From: Burkholderia sp. Bp9142
GTDB taxonomy: Bacteria > Pseudomonadota > Gammaproteobacteria > Burkholderiales > Burkholderiaceae
NCBI RefSeq assembly: GCF_003853415.1
Contig: NZ_QTPP01000008.1
Location: 62,001-126,000, forward strand
Reading direction: 5' to 3'
DNA: 64,000 nucleotides
Shown here piece by piece: positions 29,682 through 37,828 of this stretch (position 1 is the stretch's first letter; each line of letters opens with the position of its first letter). A program made the translations under genes and the position numbers. The notes under the pieces are model-generated. The model had not been told where the DNA came from. It ran no database searches and was given only the letters and a program-made list of their open reading frames with translations.

Positions 29682-29706
29682 GGCGTTCTCCCTGAGCATG
29701 CCTGTG

Positions 29707-30006
29707 TTATTGCCCCGACGACTTGCCGATCCCGATCACGAATGCATTGGCTTTCGGCTCGGGCTGCTTGAACGACTTGTCGTAGTTGTCGAGCGCGTTC
29801 GCGGCGGCACTGCCGTCGACCCCCGGGCGCGATGCCGCGTGTTCGGCGGCATGCGGATCGATGATCTGGGCTTGCATGACGGCGCGGACCGAGTCGCCGA
29901 AGCGGCTGTCCCACACCGGGGTCGACGACATGCAGCCGGCGAGCGCGAACGCGAGCGGGACTGCGAGCGCCGCGCGGCGCGCGAATACGAGGTAGGCGGA
30001 TTTCAT
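29707..30006 (-). CDS. small Tad-locus lipoprotein
   Basis: 99 residues with a lipoprotein signal (FARRAALAVPLAFALAGC, lipobox LAGC, Cys25) and a short hydrophilic tail (FGDSVRAVMQAQIIDPHAAE, SSTPVWDSRFG). Placed between the secretin and TadG-like genes it occupies the slot of CpaD/TadD-like outer-membrane lipoproteins and may assist secretin assembly. It is much shorter than CpaD and I cannot assign it to that family from sequence. Confidence 0.8.
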   Translation of the reverse strand: MKSAYLVFARRAALAVPLAFALAGCMSSTPVWDSRFGDSVRAVMQAQIIDPHAAEHAASRPGVDGSAAANALDNYDKSFKQPEPKANAFVIGIGKSSGQ

Positions 30007-30026
30007 GAGCTTCCCCTTGGATGGCT

Positions 30027-31994
30027 TCAACGATCGGTGGACGCGGGTTCCGCATTCGCCCGCGCGATCTGCGCATGGGCGGCGGCCGGCAAGCTGTGCT
30101 TCGAACGCGGCTCGGGTTTTGCCGGCGTGGCAGAACCAGCGGCCGCGAGACGCGCGGCAGCCGCTTCGATGCGCGCGATCCGCGCCGCACTGGCCGCATC
30201 GGCCTGCGGTTGCTGTTGCGGCTGCGGCTGCGGCTGCGCGGCAGGCGCCGCCTCGACGCTCACCGCCCCTGCCGCGTCGGCCGCCGCAGCCGCGGCCTTC
30301 TCCGGCTGTGCCGGCACCGGCGCCGGTGCATCGGCAGGCTGCGGCGCACGCGGCGCGGGCAGTGCGGCGGCCGGTACGGCCGGTGCAGCCGATTGCGGTG
30401 CGGGAGCAGGTGCCGGCGTCTGCGGTGCGTCCATCGCGCCGTTCGCCGGTTGCGCGCCCGCCTTGCGGACACCCTTGCGGCCTTCCATGTTGCCGGTCGC
30501 ATACACGTCGACTTCGTTCGGCTTCGAGAAGCTGTCGGTCGGCAGCGGTACGTCGGCGGTCTGCAGCGGCCTCACCAGGTGCGGCGTGATCACGAAGATC
30601 AGCTCGGTGCGGTCCTGCTGGAACGACGTGCTGCGGAACAGCGCGCCGAGCACCGGCACCTCGCCGACGCCGGGGATCGCCTTCAGCGCGCCGCTCGCGT
30701 TGTCCTTGATCAGCCCGCCGATCGCGAACGATTCGCCGTCGCTCATCTGGACCGTCGTGGACGCGCGCCGCGTCGTGATCAGCGGCAGGATCGACGTGCC
30801 GCCGATATTGGTCGCGCTGAGCGTGACGCCCGTCTGCGACAGTTCCGACACTTCCGGCGCGACCTTCAGGCTGATCCGGCCGTTCCCGAGCACGGTCGGC
30901 GTGAACTTCAGCGCGACACCGAACTCCTCTTCCTGCAGCGTGATCGACGATGTGCCGTTGCCGCTGCTCTGCGGGATCGGGATGAAGATCTTGCCGCCGG
31001 CGAGGAAGGTCGCTTCCTGGCCGCTGATCGTCACGAGATTCGGCTCCGCGAGGATCTTGACGAGGTTGTCGGTGTTCTGCGCATCGGCCGCGATGCTGAA
31101 CGGCTTGTTGTTCGCCTTGTTGAAGATCGCGCCGCTTGCGACGCCCGCGAGCAGGTTGCTGACGAGCGCGCCGCTCCACGAGCCGAAACCGCCCTGGATG
31201 TTGAACGCGCTGCCCATCTGGTTGATCAGCGTCTTCGAGACTTCGGCGACCTTCACCTCGAGCATCACCTGCTGCGGCGACGTGACGGCCAGCATGTTCA
31301 GCACGCCGCCGCCCTTGCCGCCGCCGTCACTGGCGCTATCGCTGTACGCACGGGCGATCTGCACGGCCTGCTGCGCGGCCTGCGAGTTCGACACGTTGCC
31401 TGCCAGCACGATCGTGCCGGCGGCGGTCGACACGTGAATGTCGCGCTCGTTCGGCATCAGTTGCATCAGCGACGCCTGCAGGCCGCCGGCGTCGGCGCCG
31501 ACCGCCACGTCGATCACGCGGCATGCGCCGCTTTTGCCCTGCACGATCATGTTGGTCGTGCCGACGGTCAACCCGAGGATGTACAGCGTCTGCGGCGACA
31601 CCATCGTCGCCTGCGCGACGGCCGGGTTGCCGATGGTCCGGTTGCGGACGGGCTCCGGCATCGGCACCAGCAGCGACTTGCCGAGCGGCACGCTGACGCT
31701 GGTCGACTCGCGTATCACGCCCACGCAGTTCGGCCCGCGCAGCGGCCCCGCCGACGCGGCAGGCGCGGCCGCCGGTGCCGGCGCCATGCTGATCGTCATC
31801 TGCATCGGTCCCTTGGCGACGGCAGCCGGCGCGGCGGCACCGCCCTTCATCAGCGCGGCCGATTCGGCGCCTTCCTGGGCCAGTGCGCTGTACACGGTCA
31901 GCGTTCCCATACAGAGGATCGCGACCATCATCGTGCCCCGTGCGATGCGCGTGCGCACCGGGCCGGTACCTGAATATTGCGGATTGATCTTCAT
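30027..31994 (-). CDS. cpaC: Flp pilus outer-membrane secretin CpaC/RcpA
   Basis: 655-residue secretin with signal peptide (MMVAILCMGTLTVYSALAQ), N-domain with the ring-building motif SVSVPLGKSLLVPMPEPVRN, BON-like segment, and the secretin core (VMLEVKVAEVSKTLINQMG, LAEPNLVTISGQEATFLAGG, KFTPTVLGNGRISLKVAPEV, TELIFVITPHLVRPL). After ~residue 490 the protein is an Ala/Pro/Gln-rich low-complexity tail of more than 150 residues, longer than usual. Forms the outer-membrane channel for the pilus. Confidence 0.94.
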   Translation of the reverse strand: MKINPQYSGTGPVRTRIARGTMMVAILCMGTLTVYSALAQEGAESAALMKGGAAAPAAVAKGPMQMTISMAPAPAAAPAASAGPLRGPNCVGVIRESTSVSVPLGKSLLVPMPEPVRNRTIGNPAVAQATMVSPQTLYILGLTVGTTNMIVQGKSGACRVIDVAVGADAGGLQASLMQLMPNERDIHVSTAAGTIVLAGNVSNSQAAQQAVQIARAYSDSASDGGGKGGGVLNMLAVTSPQQVMLEVKVAEVSKTLINQMGSAFNIQGGFGSWSGALVSNLLAGVASGAIFNKANNKPFSIAADAQNTDNLVKILAEPNLVTISGQEATFLAGGKIFIPIPQSSGNGTSSITLQEEEFGVALKFTPTVLGNGRISLKVAPEVSELSQTGVTLSATNIGGTSILPLITTRRASTTVQMSDGESFAIGGLIKDNASGALKAIPGVGEVPVLGALFRSTSFQQDRTELIFVITPHLVRPLQTADVPLPTDSFSKPNEVDVYATGNMEGRKGVRKAGAQPANGAMDAPQTPAPAPAPQSAAPAVPAAALPAPRAPQPADAPAPVPAQPEKAAAAAADAAGAVSVEAAPAAQPQPQPQQQPQADAASAARIARIEAAAARLAAAGSATPAKPEPRSKHSLPAAAHAQIARANAEPASTDR

Positions 31995-32108
31995 TTCGTC
32001 TGATCCCCCGAGTGACCGGCGAGATGCCGGTTGTCGACTTTCAAGGCCGCCGTGCCCTGACGGCGGCCGATCTGGTGAATCTGTTTATCTGGATGTGTGT
32101 TCTATGTT

Positions 32109-32951
32109 TCAGAAACATTCGACGCTGCCCCGCACCCCGGTCAGCACGCCGACACAATCGCGGCGCGCTTCCGGTGCCGCGTGCGAAGCGACGTGCACGC
32201 GCACGGTCTTCACGCGCACGGGTGCGGGTGCCGGCGTGTCGGGTACCGGAGCCTTGCCGAGCAGCGTGAGCTTGGTCGCGCCGTCGGTGGTCAGGGTCTT
32301 CTGGTCAACCTGGTTGCGCAGCACGAGCGACAGCGTGCCGACGCTGCGCGCGAGGTCGAGGCGTTCGGCCTGGTCGGGCGTGACTTCGAGCGTCACCGCG
32401 TTGACGACCTTCGGTGCGGTGTCGTCGCGGCTGACCTGCTGCGCGACGGCCAGCACGAGGATGTGCTCGAGCACGATCTTGGAGATGCTCTGCCCGTCGG
32501 TCTTGCCCTGCTGTTCCTGCGTGTTGACGATCACGTCGACGTAGTTGCCCGGCAGCGCGAAGCCCGCGACGCCGACCACGTCGTTCACGCGCACGGTGAT
32601 CGCGCGGCTGCCGTCGGCGATCACCGCGGACAACCCGCCCTTCGTGCCGACCGGCGCGAGCTTCGACTCGATCACCGGCTCGCCGCGGGCGAGGCTCGTG
32701 CGCACGACGCGCCCTTCGAGTTCCTTCGTGTCGGTGAACGCGCCGGTCGGCACGCTGCCCGACGGCCAGCTCACCATGCGGATCTGGTTCGGCCCCAGCG
32801 GCTCGCCCAGGTTCAGGTCGGTGGTCGCCACCGCGACCGTCGTGACCGAGCTGCTGGAGGTATTCATCAACCAGCGGGACGCGAACACGACCGCGGCAAG
32901 CCCCGCGACCATCGCGACGATCAGCATCATGACCGCTCGACTGTTTTTCAT
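32109..32951 (-). CDS. cpaB: Flp pilus assembly protein CpaB/RcpC
   Basis: 280 residues with an N-terminal membrane anchor (MMLIVAMVAGLAAVVFASRWL) and SAF/CpaB domain (VATTDLNLGEPLGPNQIRMV, GVAGFALPGNYVDVIV). RcpC-type proteins modulate secretin or modify pilins in the periplasm. ATG 32951 has GAGGAG seven bases upstream, so the 13-residue longer frame is rejected. A perfect 15-bp palindrome, ATGTTTCAGAAACAT, overlaps its stop codon at 32104-32118. Confidence 0.92.
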   Translation of the reverse strand: MKNSRAVMMLIVAMVAGLAAVVFASRWLMNTSSSSVTTVAVATTDLNLGEPLGPNQIRMVSWPSGSVPTGAFTDTKELEGRVVRTSLARGEPVIESKLAPVGTKGGLSAVIADGSRAITVRVNDVVGVAGFALPGNYVDVIVNTQEQQGKTDGQSISKIVLEHILVLAVAQQVSRDDTAPKVVNAVTLEVTPDQAERLDLARSVGTLSLVLRNQVDQKTLTTDGATKLTLLGKAPVPDTPAPAPVRVKTVRVHVASHAAPEARRDCVGVLTGVRGSVECF

Positions 32952-32986
32952 GGCAATGCTCCTCAACGAATCGTGAAAGAAACGGC

Positions 32987-34387
32987 TCAACCGGTTACGT
33001 GCGTGCGACCGCCGTGCTCGGCAGGCGGCAGATACCCGCCGTCACGCTCGGGCGCCGTGCCGAAATAACTGGCCCATGCGTCGTGCAGCGCGTCGTGCGT
33101 CACTTCTGGCGGATCGCCGCGATACCGCGCGCCGGCGGCAACGAGACGCAGCAGATCCATCGGGAAGCATGCGAGATAGGCCTTGCCGGTCGGCAGGTGC
33201 AGCCGGTGCAGCAGATAGTCGAATGCGTCCTGCGTCGATACCAGGCCGAGCGACTCGCAGGCGGCGTCGAACACCGCGCGGTAGTGGTCGATCGACAACG
33301 CGCCGACGTGAAGCTTGGAACCGAGCCGGCGCAGGAACGCGTCGTCGGCGAACTGCTCCGGCGCCAGGTTGCTCGAGAACACCGGCCAGACGTCGAACGG
33401 CAGCACGAAGCGATTGCCGGACTCGAGCGTCAGGAAATCGACGCCGCGATCGAGCGGACGCAGCCAGCGGTTGAGCAGGTCGCGCGGCGCGACACGCTGG
33501 CGGCCCAGATCGTCGACGATGTACATGCCCATGTTCGCCTTCATGTGCGGCGGCGCCTGGTAGAAGCCCGCCGCTTCATCGCGGCGCAGGTCGAGCTCGT
33601 CGAGCGTCAGCTCGCCGCCGGACATCACGACCGGCCGCTCGCAGAGGCGCCAGCGGCGATCGATCGATTGGCCGTCCGTTTGCGACGCCGCGTCGACATG
33701 CACGAGCGGGTCGTAGATCTGGATCACTTCGCCCGCGGCATAAATTGCGTGCGGCACCGGCACGTGGCCGCCCATCAGCGCGCCGAGCCGCTCCGCGAGG
33801 AAGGTCTTGCCGCTGCCGGCAGGGCCGTAGATCAGAAGCGGACGGCCGGAGTTCAGCGCGGCGGCCGCCGAATCGAGGATCGCCGTATCCATGACGACGC
33901 CTTCGAATATGGCCCACACGTCGTTCTGGGCCACGCGCAACTTGCGCACCGAATGGACGGACACGCAGTCGAGATACGCGTCGAGCGTCACCGGCGCGGG
34001 CCCGCTGTAACTGCTGCGCGCACGCTCTTCGAGCGCGGCCACGCGGCCCGCATCGGTCAGGCGGAACGTCACGTCGAGGTCCGTCTTGCCGCGATGGGTC
34101 AGTTCGACCAGATGCTCGCGTACCAGGAACGCAAAGATGTCGTCGAGCACCGCGAGCGGCAGGCAGTGGCGCTCGATCAGGTCGCCGTAGGACGGGCGGC
34201 CGAGCACCAGCGTCGACTTCAGCACGAGCCCTGCGACGAACGCCTGGCTCAGTCCGGTTTCCTCGAGCGAGCGCGGCGCCGCAGGCAATTGCGTGCCCGG
34301 CTTCGCATGCGCCTCCCGCGACGGCGACGGCTGCGGCAGGTGTGCAACCTGGGCGTCGCGCCTCGGTTCGGTGGTGATCGTGTTCAT
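32987..34387 (-). CDS. AAA-type ATPase of the Flp locus
   Basis: 466 residues. After a winged-helix-like N-terminal part (residues ~40-130, SQAFVAGLVLKSTLVLGRPS) it has a Walker A GPAGSGKTFLAERLG, a Walker B-like GMYIVDDLGRQ and a sensor-like VFSSNLAPEQF. The function is unknown; it resembles AAA ATPases found within or beside tad clusters and may remodel or regulate the apparatus. It sits between the prepilin peptidase and cpaB genes with the same direction. Confidence 0.75.
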   Translation of the reverse strand: MNTITTEPRRDAQVAHLPQPSPSREAHAKPGTQLPAAPRSLEETGLSQAFVAGLVLKSTLVLGRPSYGDLIERHCLPLAVLDDIFAFLVREHLVELTHRGKTDLDVTFRLTDAGRVAALEERARSSYSGPAPVTLDAYLDCVSVHSVRKLRVAQNDVWAIFEGVVMDTAILDSAAAALNSGRPLLIYGPAGSGKTFLAERLGALMGGHVPVPHAIYAAGEVIQIYDPLVHVDAASQTDGQSIDRRWRLCERPVVMSGGELTLDELDLRRDEAAGFYQAPPHMKANMGMYIVDDLGRQRVAPRDLLNRWLRPLDRGVDFLTLESGNRFVLPFDVWPVFSSNLAPEQFADDAFLRRLGSKLHVGALSIDHYRAVFDAACESLGLVSTQDAFDYLLHRLHLPTGKAYLACFPMDLLRLVAAGARYRGDPPEVTHDALHDAWASYFGTAPERDGGYLPPAEHGGRTHVTG

Positions 34388-34419
34388 GTGCGTGTCATCC
34401 TCGTTGCGGGTTCGTCGCG

Positions 34420-34959
34420 CTATACGCACGAAACGAACAGCATGCCCAGCGTGCCGGCGGCAATCGCCACGCCATACGGCAACGCGCCGACCGACGAGAC
34501 TTCCACGGGGCCGTCGGTTGCCCCTGCATACGTGCGGGTCGAACCACGCGCGATCAGCGCCCGGACGTTCGCGCACATCTGGCGCATGCGTCCGCGCAGC
34601 AGTACAAGGCCGATCGCGCCGATCCCGCCGGCCAGAAAGGTGGCCAGCACGATGTAGAACGTCATCTGCGCGCCAACCCATGCGCCGATCGCGAGCATCA
34701 GCTTCACGTCGCCCGCGGCCATCCCGCGCAGCAGATAGAACGGCAGCAGCAGGCCGAAGCCGGTCGCGGCGCCGGCAAGCCATGCGAGTGCGCCAGCCTG
34801 GACGCCGTGCAGCGCGCACTGGGCAATCAGCGCACCGGCCAGCGCGATCACGACGAGCCGGTTCGGGATGCGGCGGCTCGTGATATCCGTGCTGGCCGCG
34901 ACGACGACGAGCAGCGTCACGCACAACGGAACCGGATAAGGCAGCGCGGCAGGCAACAT
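34420..34959 (-). CDS. tadV: prepilin peptidase TadV/CpaA
   Basis: A24-family aspartic prepilin peptidase of 179 residues with about five to six membrane helices. The two catalytic Asp motifs are visible: DITSRRIPNRLV near residue 25 and GMAAGDVKLMLAIG in the middle. It processes the Flp pilins and TadE/F pseudopilins. It lies directly downstream of the two pilin genes. Confidence 0.93.
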   Translation of the reverse strand: MLPAALPYPVPLCVTLLVVVAASTDITSRRIPNRLVVIALAGALIAQCALHGVQAGALAWLAGAATGFGLLLPFYLLRGMAAGDVKLMLAIGAWVGAQMTFYIVLATFLAGGIGAIGLVLLRGRMRQMCANVRALIARGSTRTYAGATDGPVEVSSVGALPYGVAIAAGTLGMLFVSCV

Positions 34960-34990
34960 GGCGAACCTCGATTCAACGGAATAGTCAGGA

Positions 34991-35197
34991 TCACTGACCC
35001 AGTGCGGTATTGACCGCCTCGGTCACGATCGACGCGATCATGTTGTACACATCTTCAACCGACCCTTTCAGCACGACCACGCTTCCCAGCACGACGGTGG
35101 CGAACACTGCCGCGATCAGCGCATATTCGATCGACGTCACCCCCTGCTCGTCGTCGATCCATCGCGATACCGCTACCGCATGTCCCCTGGCCCGCAT
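34991..35197 (-). CDS. flp2: second Flp-family type IVb pilin
   Basis: 68 residues. Leader ending DEQG, processing before VTSIEYALIAAVFATVVLGS, with the conserved Glu5-Tyr6 pair of mature Flp pilins. The leader is longer than in the first pilin and the C-terminus differs (IVTEAVNTALGQ), so the two are not recent duplicates. It could be a minor pilin. Confidence 0.9.
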   Translation of the reverse strand: MRARGHAVAVSRWIDDEQGVTSIEYALIAAVFATVVLGSVVVLKGSVEDVYNMIASIVTEAVNTALGQ

Positions 35198-35328
35198 GAC
35201 GGCCTCCGATTCGGTTGATCAAAAGAGCGGGGGAGACTCGAGCAGTGCACCGGCCGAGTCATCCGCCGTTCGGTCCATTCGACATCTGTTGGGTGTGTGG
35301 GTGTCCGGCCCTGCTCGAGCGACGGGAT

Positions 35329-35362
35329 GGCGACGAACGGGCCGGACCCGCCGTTCGCCGCC
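35329..35362. terminator. hairpin between the two flp pilin genes
   Basis: GGCGACGAACGG and CCGTTCGCCGCC pair in 11 of 12 positions with a ten-base loop, starting seven bases after the stop of the first pilin. It may attenuate transcription or protect the pilin mRNA, giving more Flp1 than downstream products. No T tract is seen. Confidence 0.45.
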
Positions 35363-35369
35363 CCGCCAT

Positions 35370-35552
35370 TCAGATCGCCGCGTTGAGGTCGTCTGCAATC
35401 GTGTTGAAGACGTCCTTGAGATCGTTTCCGACCAGCGTCAGTGCTGCAACGAGGCCGACTGCGATCAGCGCGGCAATCAGGCCGTATTCGATGGCCGTCA
35501 CGCCTTGCTCGTCTTGGACGAAACCGCGGACTTTCTGGATGAACGTGGACAT
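35370..35552 (-). CDS. flp1: major Flp type IVb pilin
   Basis: 60 residues, the usual Flp size. Leader ending DEQG and mature start VTAIEYGLIAALIAVGLVAA with Glu5-Tyr6, followed by a short C-terminal part. First gene of the leftward tad locus, with AAGGAG upstream of the ATG. Exported and assembled into the pilus fibre. Confidence 0.94.
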   Translation of the reverse strand: MSTFIQKVRGFVQDEQGVTAIEYGLIAALIAVGLVAALTLVGNDLKDVFNTIADDLNAAI

Positions 35553-36272
35553 GGCTATTCTCCTTTCGCACTACTATAAAAACCCCTTTGTCGGGGATCG
35601 ACGCGGGGAGCAGGTACCACCGGCACAACAAATGAATTCGGGTGCGGCGCTCAGCGACGCACGCGGCAGGGTACGAGCCTGGCCGCGGGAACGATCGTCG
35701 GTGAGCTGATGCGTGTGATGTGCATGCGCGCTGCGATCAGGCGAATGGCGCGATCGAGCAGAACGGCGAAACGACCGTCCCGGGCATGAATACGGATCGA
35801 GAGGACGACGCTGACGCGTCGAGGTTGCTGCAGGTTTTCTTCGCGGCATGCAAGCCGCGACGTGCTCTGGTCTTTCATTTTTATTCCCCAAATGCTGTCA
35901 TGTGATTCTTGTTGCGCGGACGATGCCGTCGCCTATTCGCTCGGTCGACGTTTCCGGCGGTTTTCAAGGCCTGGGCGGCGTATTCCCCGACGCGCCCTTG
36001 ATCCGTTGCTTTCCGCAGGTGATTGAGTCCGGTTTTGTCAGTCTGTTGCTTCAACCGGTCGTTCATCACGTCGTCGACTGTCGTGCGGACCTTGACGCAA
36101 AGAGCAGGCCAGCCGGGGAGAAATTCAGGCGCAGCAAGGGTTTCGGCGATTCACCCGTCTGTCGGGTCGCGGCGCGAGGCACGAAATGTTTCAGATTTGA
36201 TATACGCATGCAGGCCGGTGCCGCGTGACGATGGGGCGCGGTTGTGCTGTGCAAGGGCACAAAAAAATTTTC

Positions 36273-36287
36273 TCGGGACTTTCCCGA
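36273..36287. repeat. inverted repeat TCGGGA-CTT-TCCCGA
   Basis: Perfect 6-bp arms with a 3-base loop in the intergenic region ahead of the GT87 gene. Just before it, TTGTGC/GCACAA arms are followed by AAAAAAATTTT (36242-36271), a terminator-like arrangement. Confidence 0.4.
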
Positions 36288-36349
36288 ATCCGCAAGGCCG
36301 CTCGGCCGACGCAAATTCCACGCGCCGCCGAAGCGGCGAAAAACACGAA

Positions 36350-36369
36350 ATGTTTCAAGCGAGAAACAT
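36350..36369. promoter_or_regulatory. inverted repeat ATGTTTC-N6-GAAACAT
   Basis: Perfect 7-bp arms with a 6-base spacer. The same half-site occurs as a perfect 15-bp palindrome at 32104-32118 and as a single copy within the direct repeat at 36180-36193. It looks like a regulator-binding element; the protein is unknown. Confidence 0.45.
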
Positions 36370-36399
36370 CATTTGCGCTGGCGCGGTTTTCTCAGACGT

Positions 36400-36414
36400 G
36401 AAAACCCGGTTTTC
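36400..36414. promoter_or_regulatory. palindrome GAAAACC-C-GGTTTTC
   Basis: Perfect odd palindrome with 7-bp arms, 176 bp before the GT87 start. Role unknown. Confidence 0.4.
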
Positions 36415-36589
36415 GGCCATATCGCTGCCGAATCGACGTCTCGCGATTCGGCCTGCGGTTTGCGTCACACGATTTTTTCTCCAACAATGCATTCACCGGA
36501 CAGCGCCATCGAATGCGATTCGATCCGGATACACGACAACACAAAAGGGCTGCGGCAGACCAGGCAGCCTTCACTGCAGACGGGGCATC

Positions 36590-37828
36590 ATGTACACAGC
36601 CAATCGTGGAGTGCGCTATCGCGCCAAACGCTGTGCTCAATGGCTGACAGCGGACAGAATCATTCCATACAGCTGCATCATGCTGATGCTGTGTGTTGCA
36701 TTCCTGGTCACCTGGGGCGTCGTGACGGACGCCTTCACGTCACAGGCCTCCGCACGGCCGGGCGTCGACTTCTCCGTCTTCTGGACCGCATCACATCTCG
36801 TGCTGCAAGGCCATGCCGCAGCGATCTACGATCCGGTCTTCTTCTCCCATGCCGAGGTGGCGCGGTTCGGTGCCTATATCGGTCACCAATCGCTGCCCTG
36901 GCTCTATCCGCCGACGATGCTGCTGTTCATCGCGCCGGTTGCCCTCGTGCCTTTCCTGCCCGCGTATTTCCTCTTTTTTGCGGGCAGCCTTTTATGCTAT
37001 GCGTACGCCGTCCTGCGACTGTCGGGCCTGCGTGCGCACCTGCCCGTTCCGCGCGCCGCCGCGCTCGTCGTGCTCGCCTTCTCGGGCGTGTTCGCGTCCG
37101 TCCTGTACGGGCAGAACAGCATCCTGACCGCCGGCATCGCCGCACTTGCTCTGCATTTCCTCGGCCGGCGCCCGGTCGTCGCCGGCGTGCTGATCGGGCT
37201 GCTCGCCGTCAAGCCGCAGATGGCGATGGTGTTTCCGTTCGTGCTGGTCGCGACGCGCTCGTGGCGCACCTTCGCGTCAGCAGCGGTCACGACCATGCTG
37301 TTCACGGCGGCCGGCATCGCGCTGACCGGCACCAGCTCCCTGACAGGCCTGGCTCAGGCGATGTCGATCGTGCGCGGCATGCATTTCACCCTTCCTGCCT
37401 ACTGGTTCGTTTCGCCGACGCCGTTCGCGGCGCTGCGGCTCGCGGGTGCATCGATTCCGGTCTCGCTCGCTGCCCAAGCCACCGTGGGGCTGCTCGCGAT
37501 CGCCGCCGCCGTTCATGTCTGGCGTCGCACGGCCGACATGCGGCTGCGCGGCGCGGCGCTGGCGGTCGCCACGCTGTTGACGACACCCTATCTGTGGCAT
37601 TACGAACTGGCCTGGCTCGGCATCGCGATCTTCTGCGTGATCGCCCATGGACTCGACGAAGGCTGGCTGCCGGGAGACCAGATCGTGATCGTGATCGCGT
37701 GGCTGCTGCCGATATTCGAGGTGTTCAACCGGATAACGAAGCTGCCGCAGATCGGGCCGGTCGTACTGCTCGCCGTCCTGTTCGTGGTCGTGCGTCGCTC
37801 GACCCTTGCGTCGGAGAATGCACGATGA
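36590..37828 (+). CDS. GT87/DUF2029-type membrane glycosyltransferase, copy 1
   Basis: 412-residue polytopic membrane protein with about ten hydrophobic helices, of the GT-C fold family that uses polyprenyl-phosphate sugars. Typical segments are ARPGVDFSVFWTASHLVLQG with the acidic residue in the first loop, YDPVFFSHA, LPWLYPPTMLLFIAPVALVP, AGVLIGLLAVKPQMAMVFP and TPYLWHYELAWL. The stop overlaps the next start in ATGA. The gene heads a four-gene rightward unit with a second GT87, a GtrB-like transferase and GtrA. The acceptor is unknown. Confidence 0.85.
   Translation: MYTANRGVRYRAKRCAQWLTADRIIPYSCIMLMLCVAFLVTWGVVTDAFTSQASARPGVDFSVFWTASHLVLQGHAAAIYDPVFFSHAEVARFGAYIGHQSLPWLYPPTMLLFIAPVALVPFLPAYFLFFAGSLLCYAYAVLRLSGLRAHLPVPRAAALVVLAFSGVFASVLYGQNSILTAGIAALALHFLGRRPVVAGVLIGLLAVKPQMAMVFPFVLVATRSWRTFASAAVTTMLFTAAGIALTGTSSLTGLAQAMSIVRGMHFTLPAYWFVSPTPFAALRLAGASIPVSLAAQATVGLLAIAAAVHVWRRTADMRLRGAALAVATLLTTPYLWHYELAWLGIAIFCVIAHGLDEGWLPGDQIVIVIAWLLPIFEVFNRITKLPQIGPVVLLAVLFVVVRRSTLASENAR

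Larger units (their letters stand above)
35553..36589. promoter_or_regulatory. intergenic region with tad promoter and inverted-repeat cluster
   Basis: About 1 kb between divergent flp1 and the GT87 gene without a convincing gene. It is less GC-rich than its surroundings. The left part must carry the flp promoter (an AT-rich TACTATAAA lies near 35573). The right part (36180-36414) carries a 14-base direct repeat CACGAAATGTTTCA at 36180-36193 and 36344-36357, and three inverted repeats listed separately. Two short minus frames at 35651-35878 and 35881-36069 are unsupported. Confidence 0.5.

Noticed and set aside
35651..35878. 75-codon minus-strand frame in the flp upstream region
   Set aside because: No family, weak start and overlap with the likely flp promoter region.
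35881..36069. 62-codon minus-strand frame (MMNDRLKQQTDKTGLNHLRK...)
   Set aside because: Composition looks partly protein-like but there is no ribosome site, no recognised family and it lies in a repeat-rich intergenic region.
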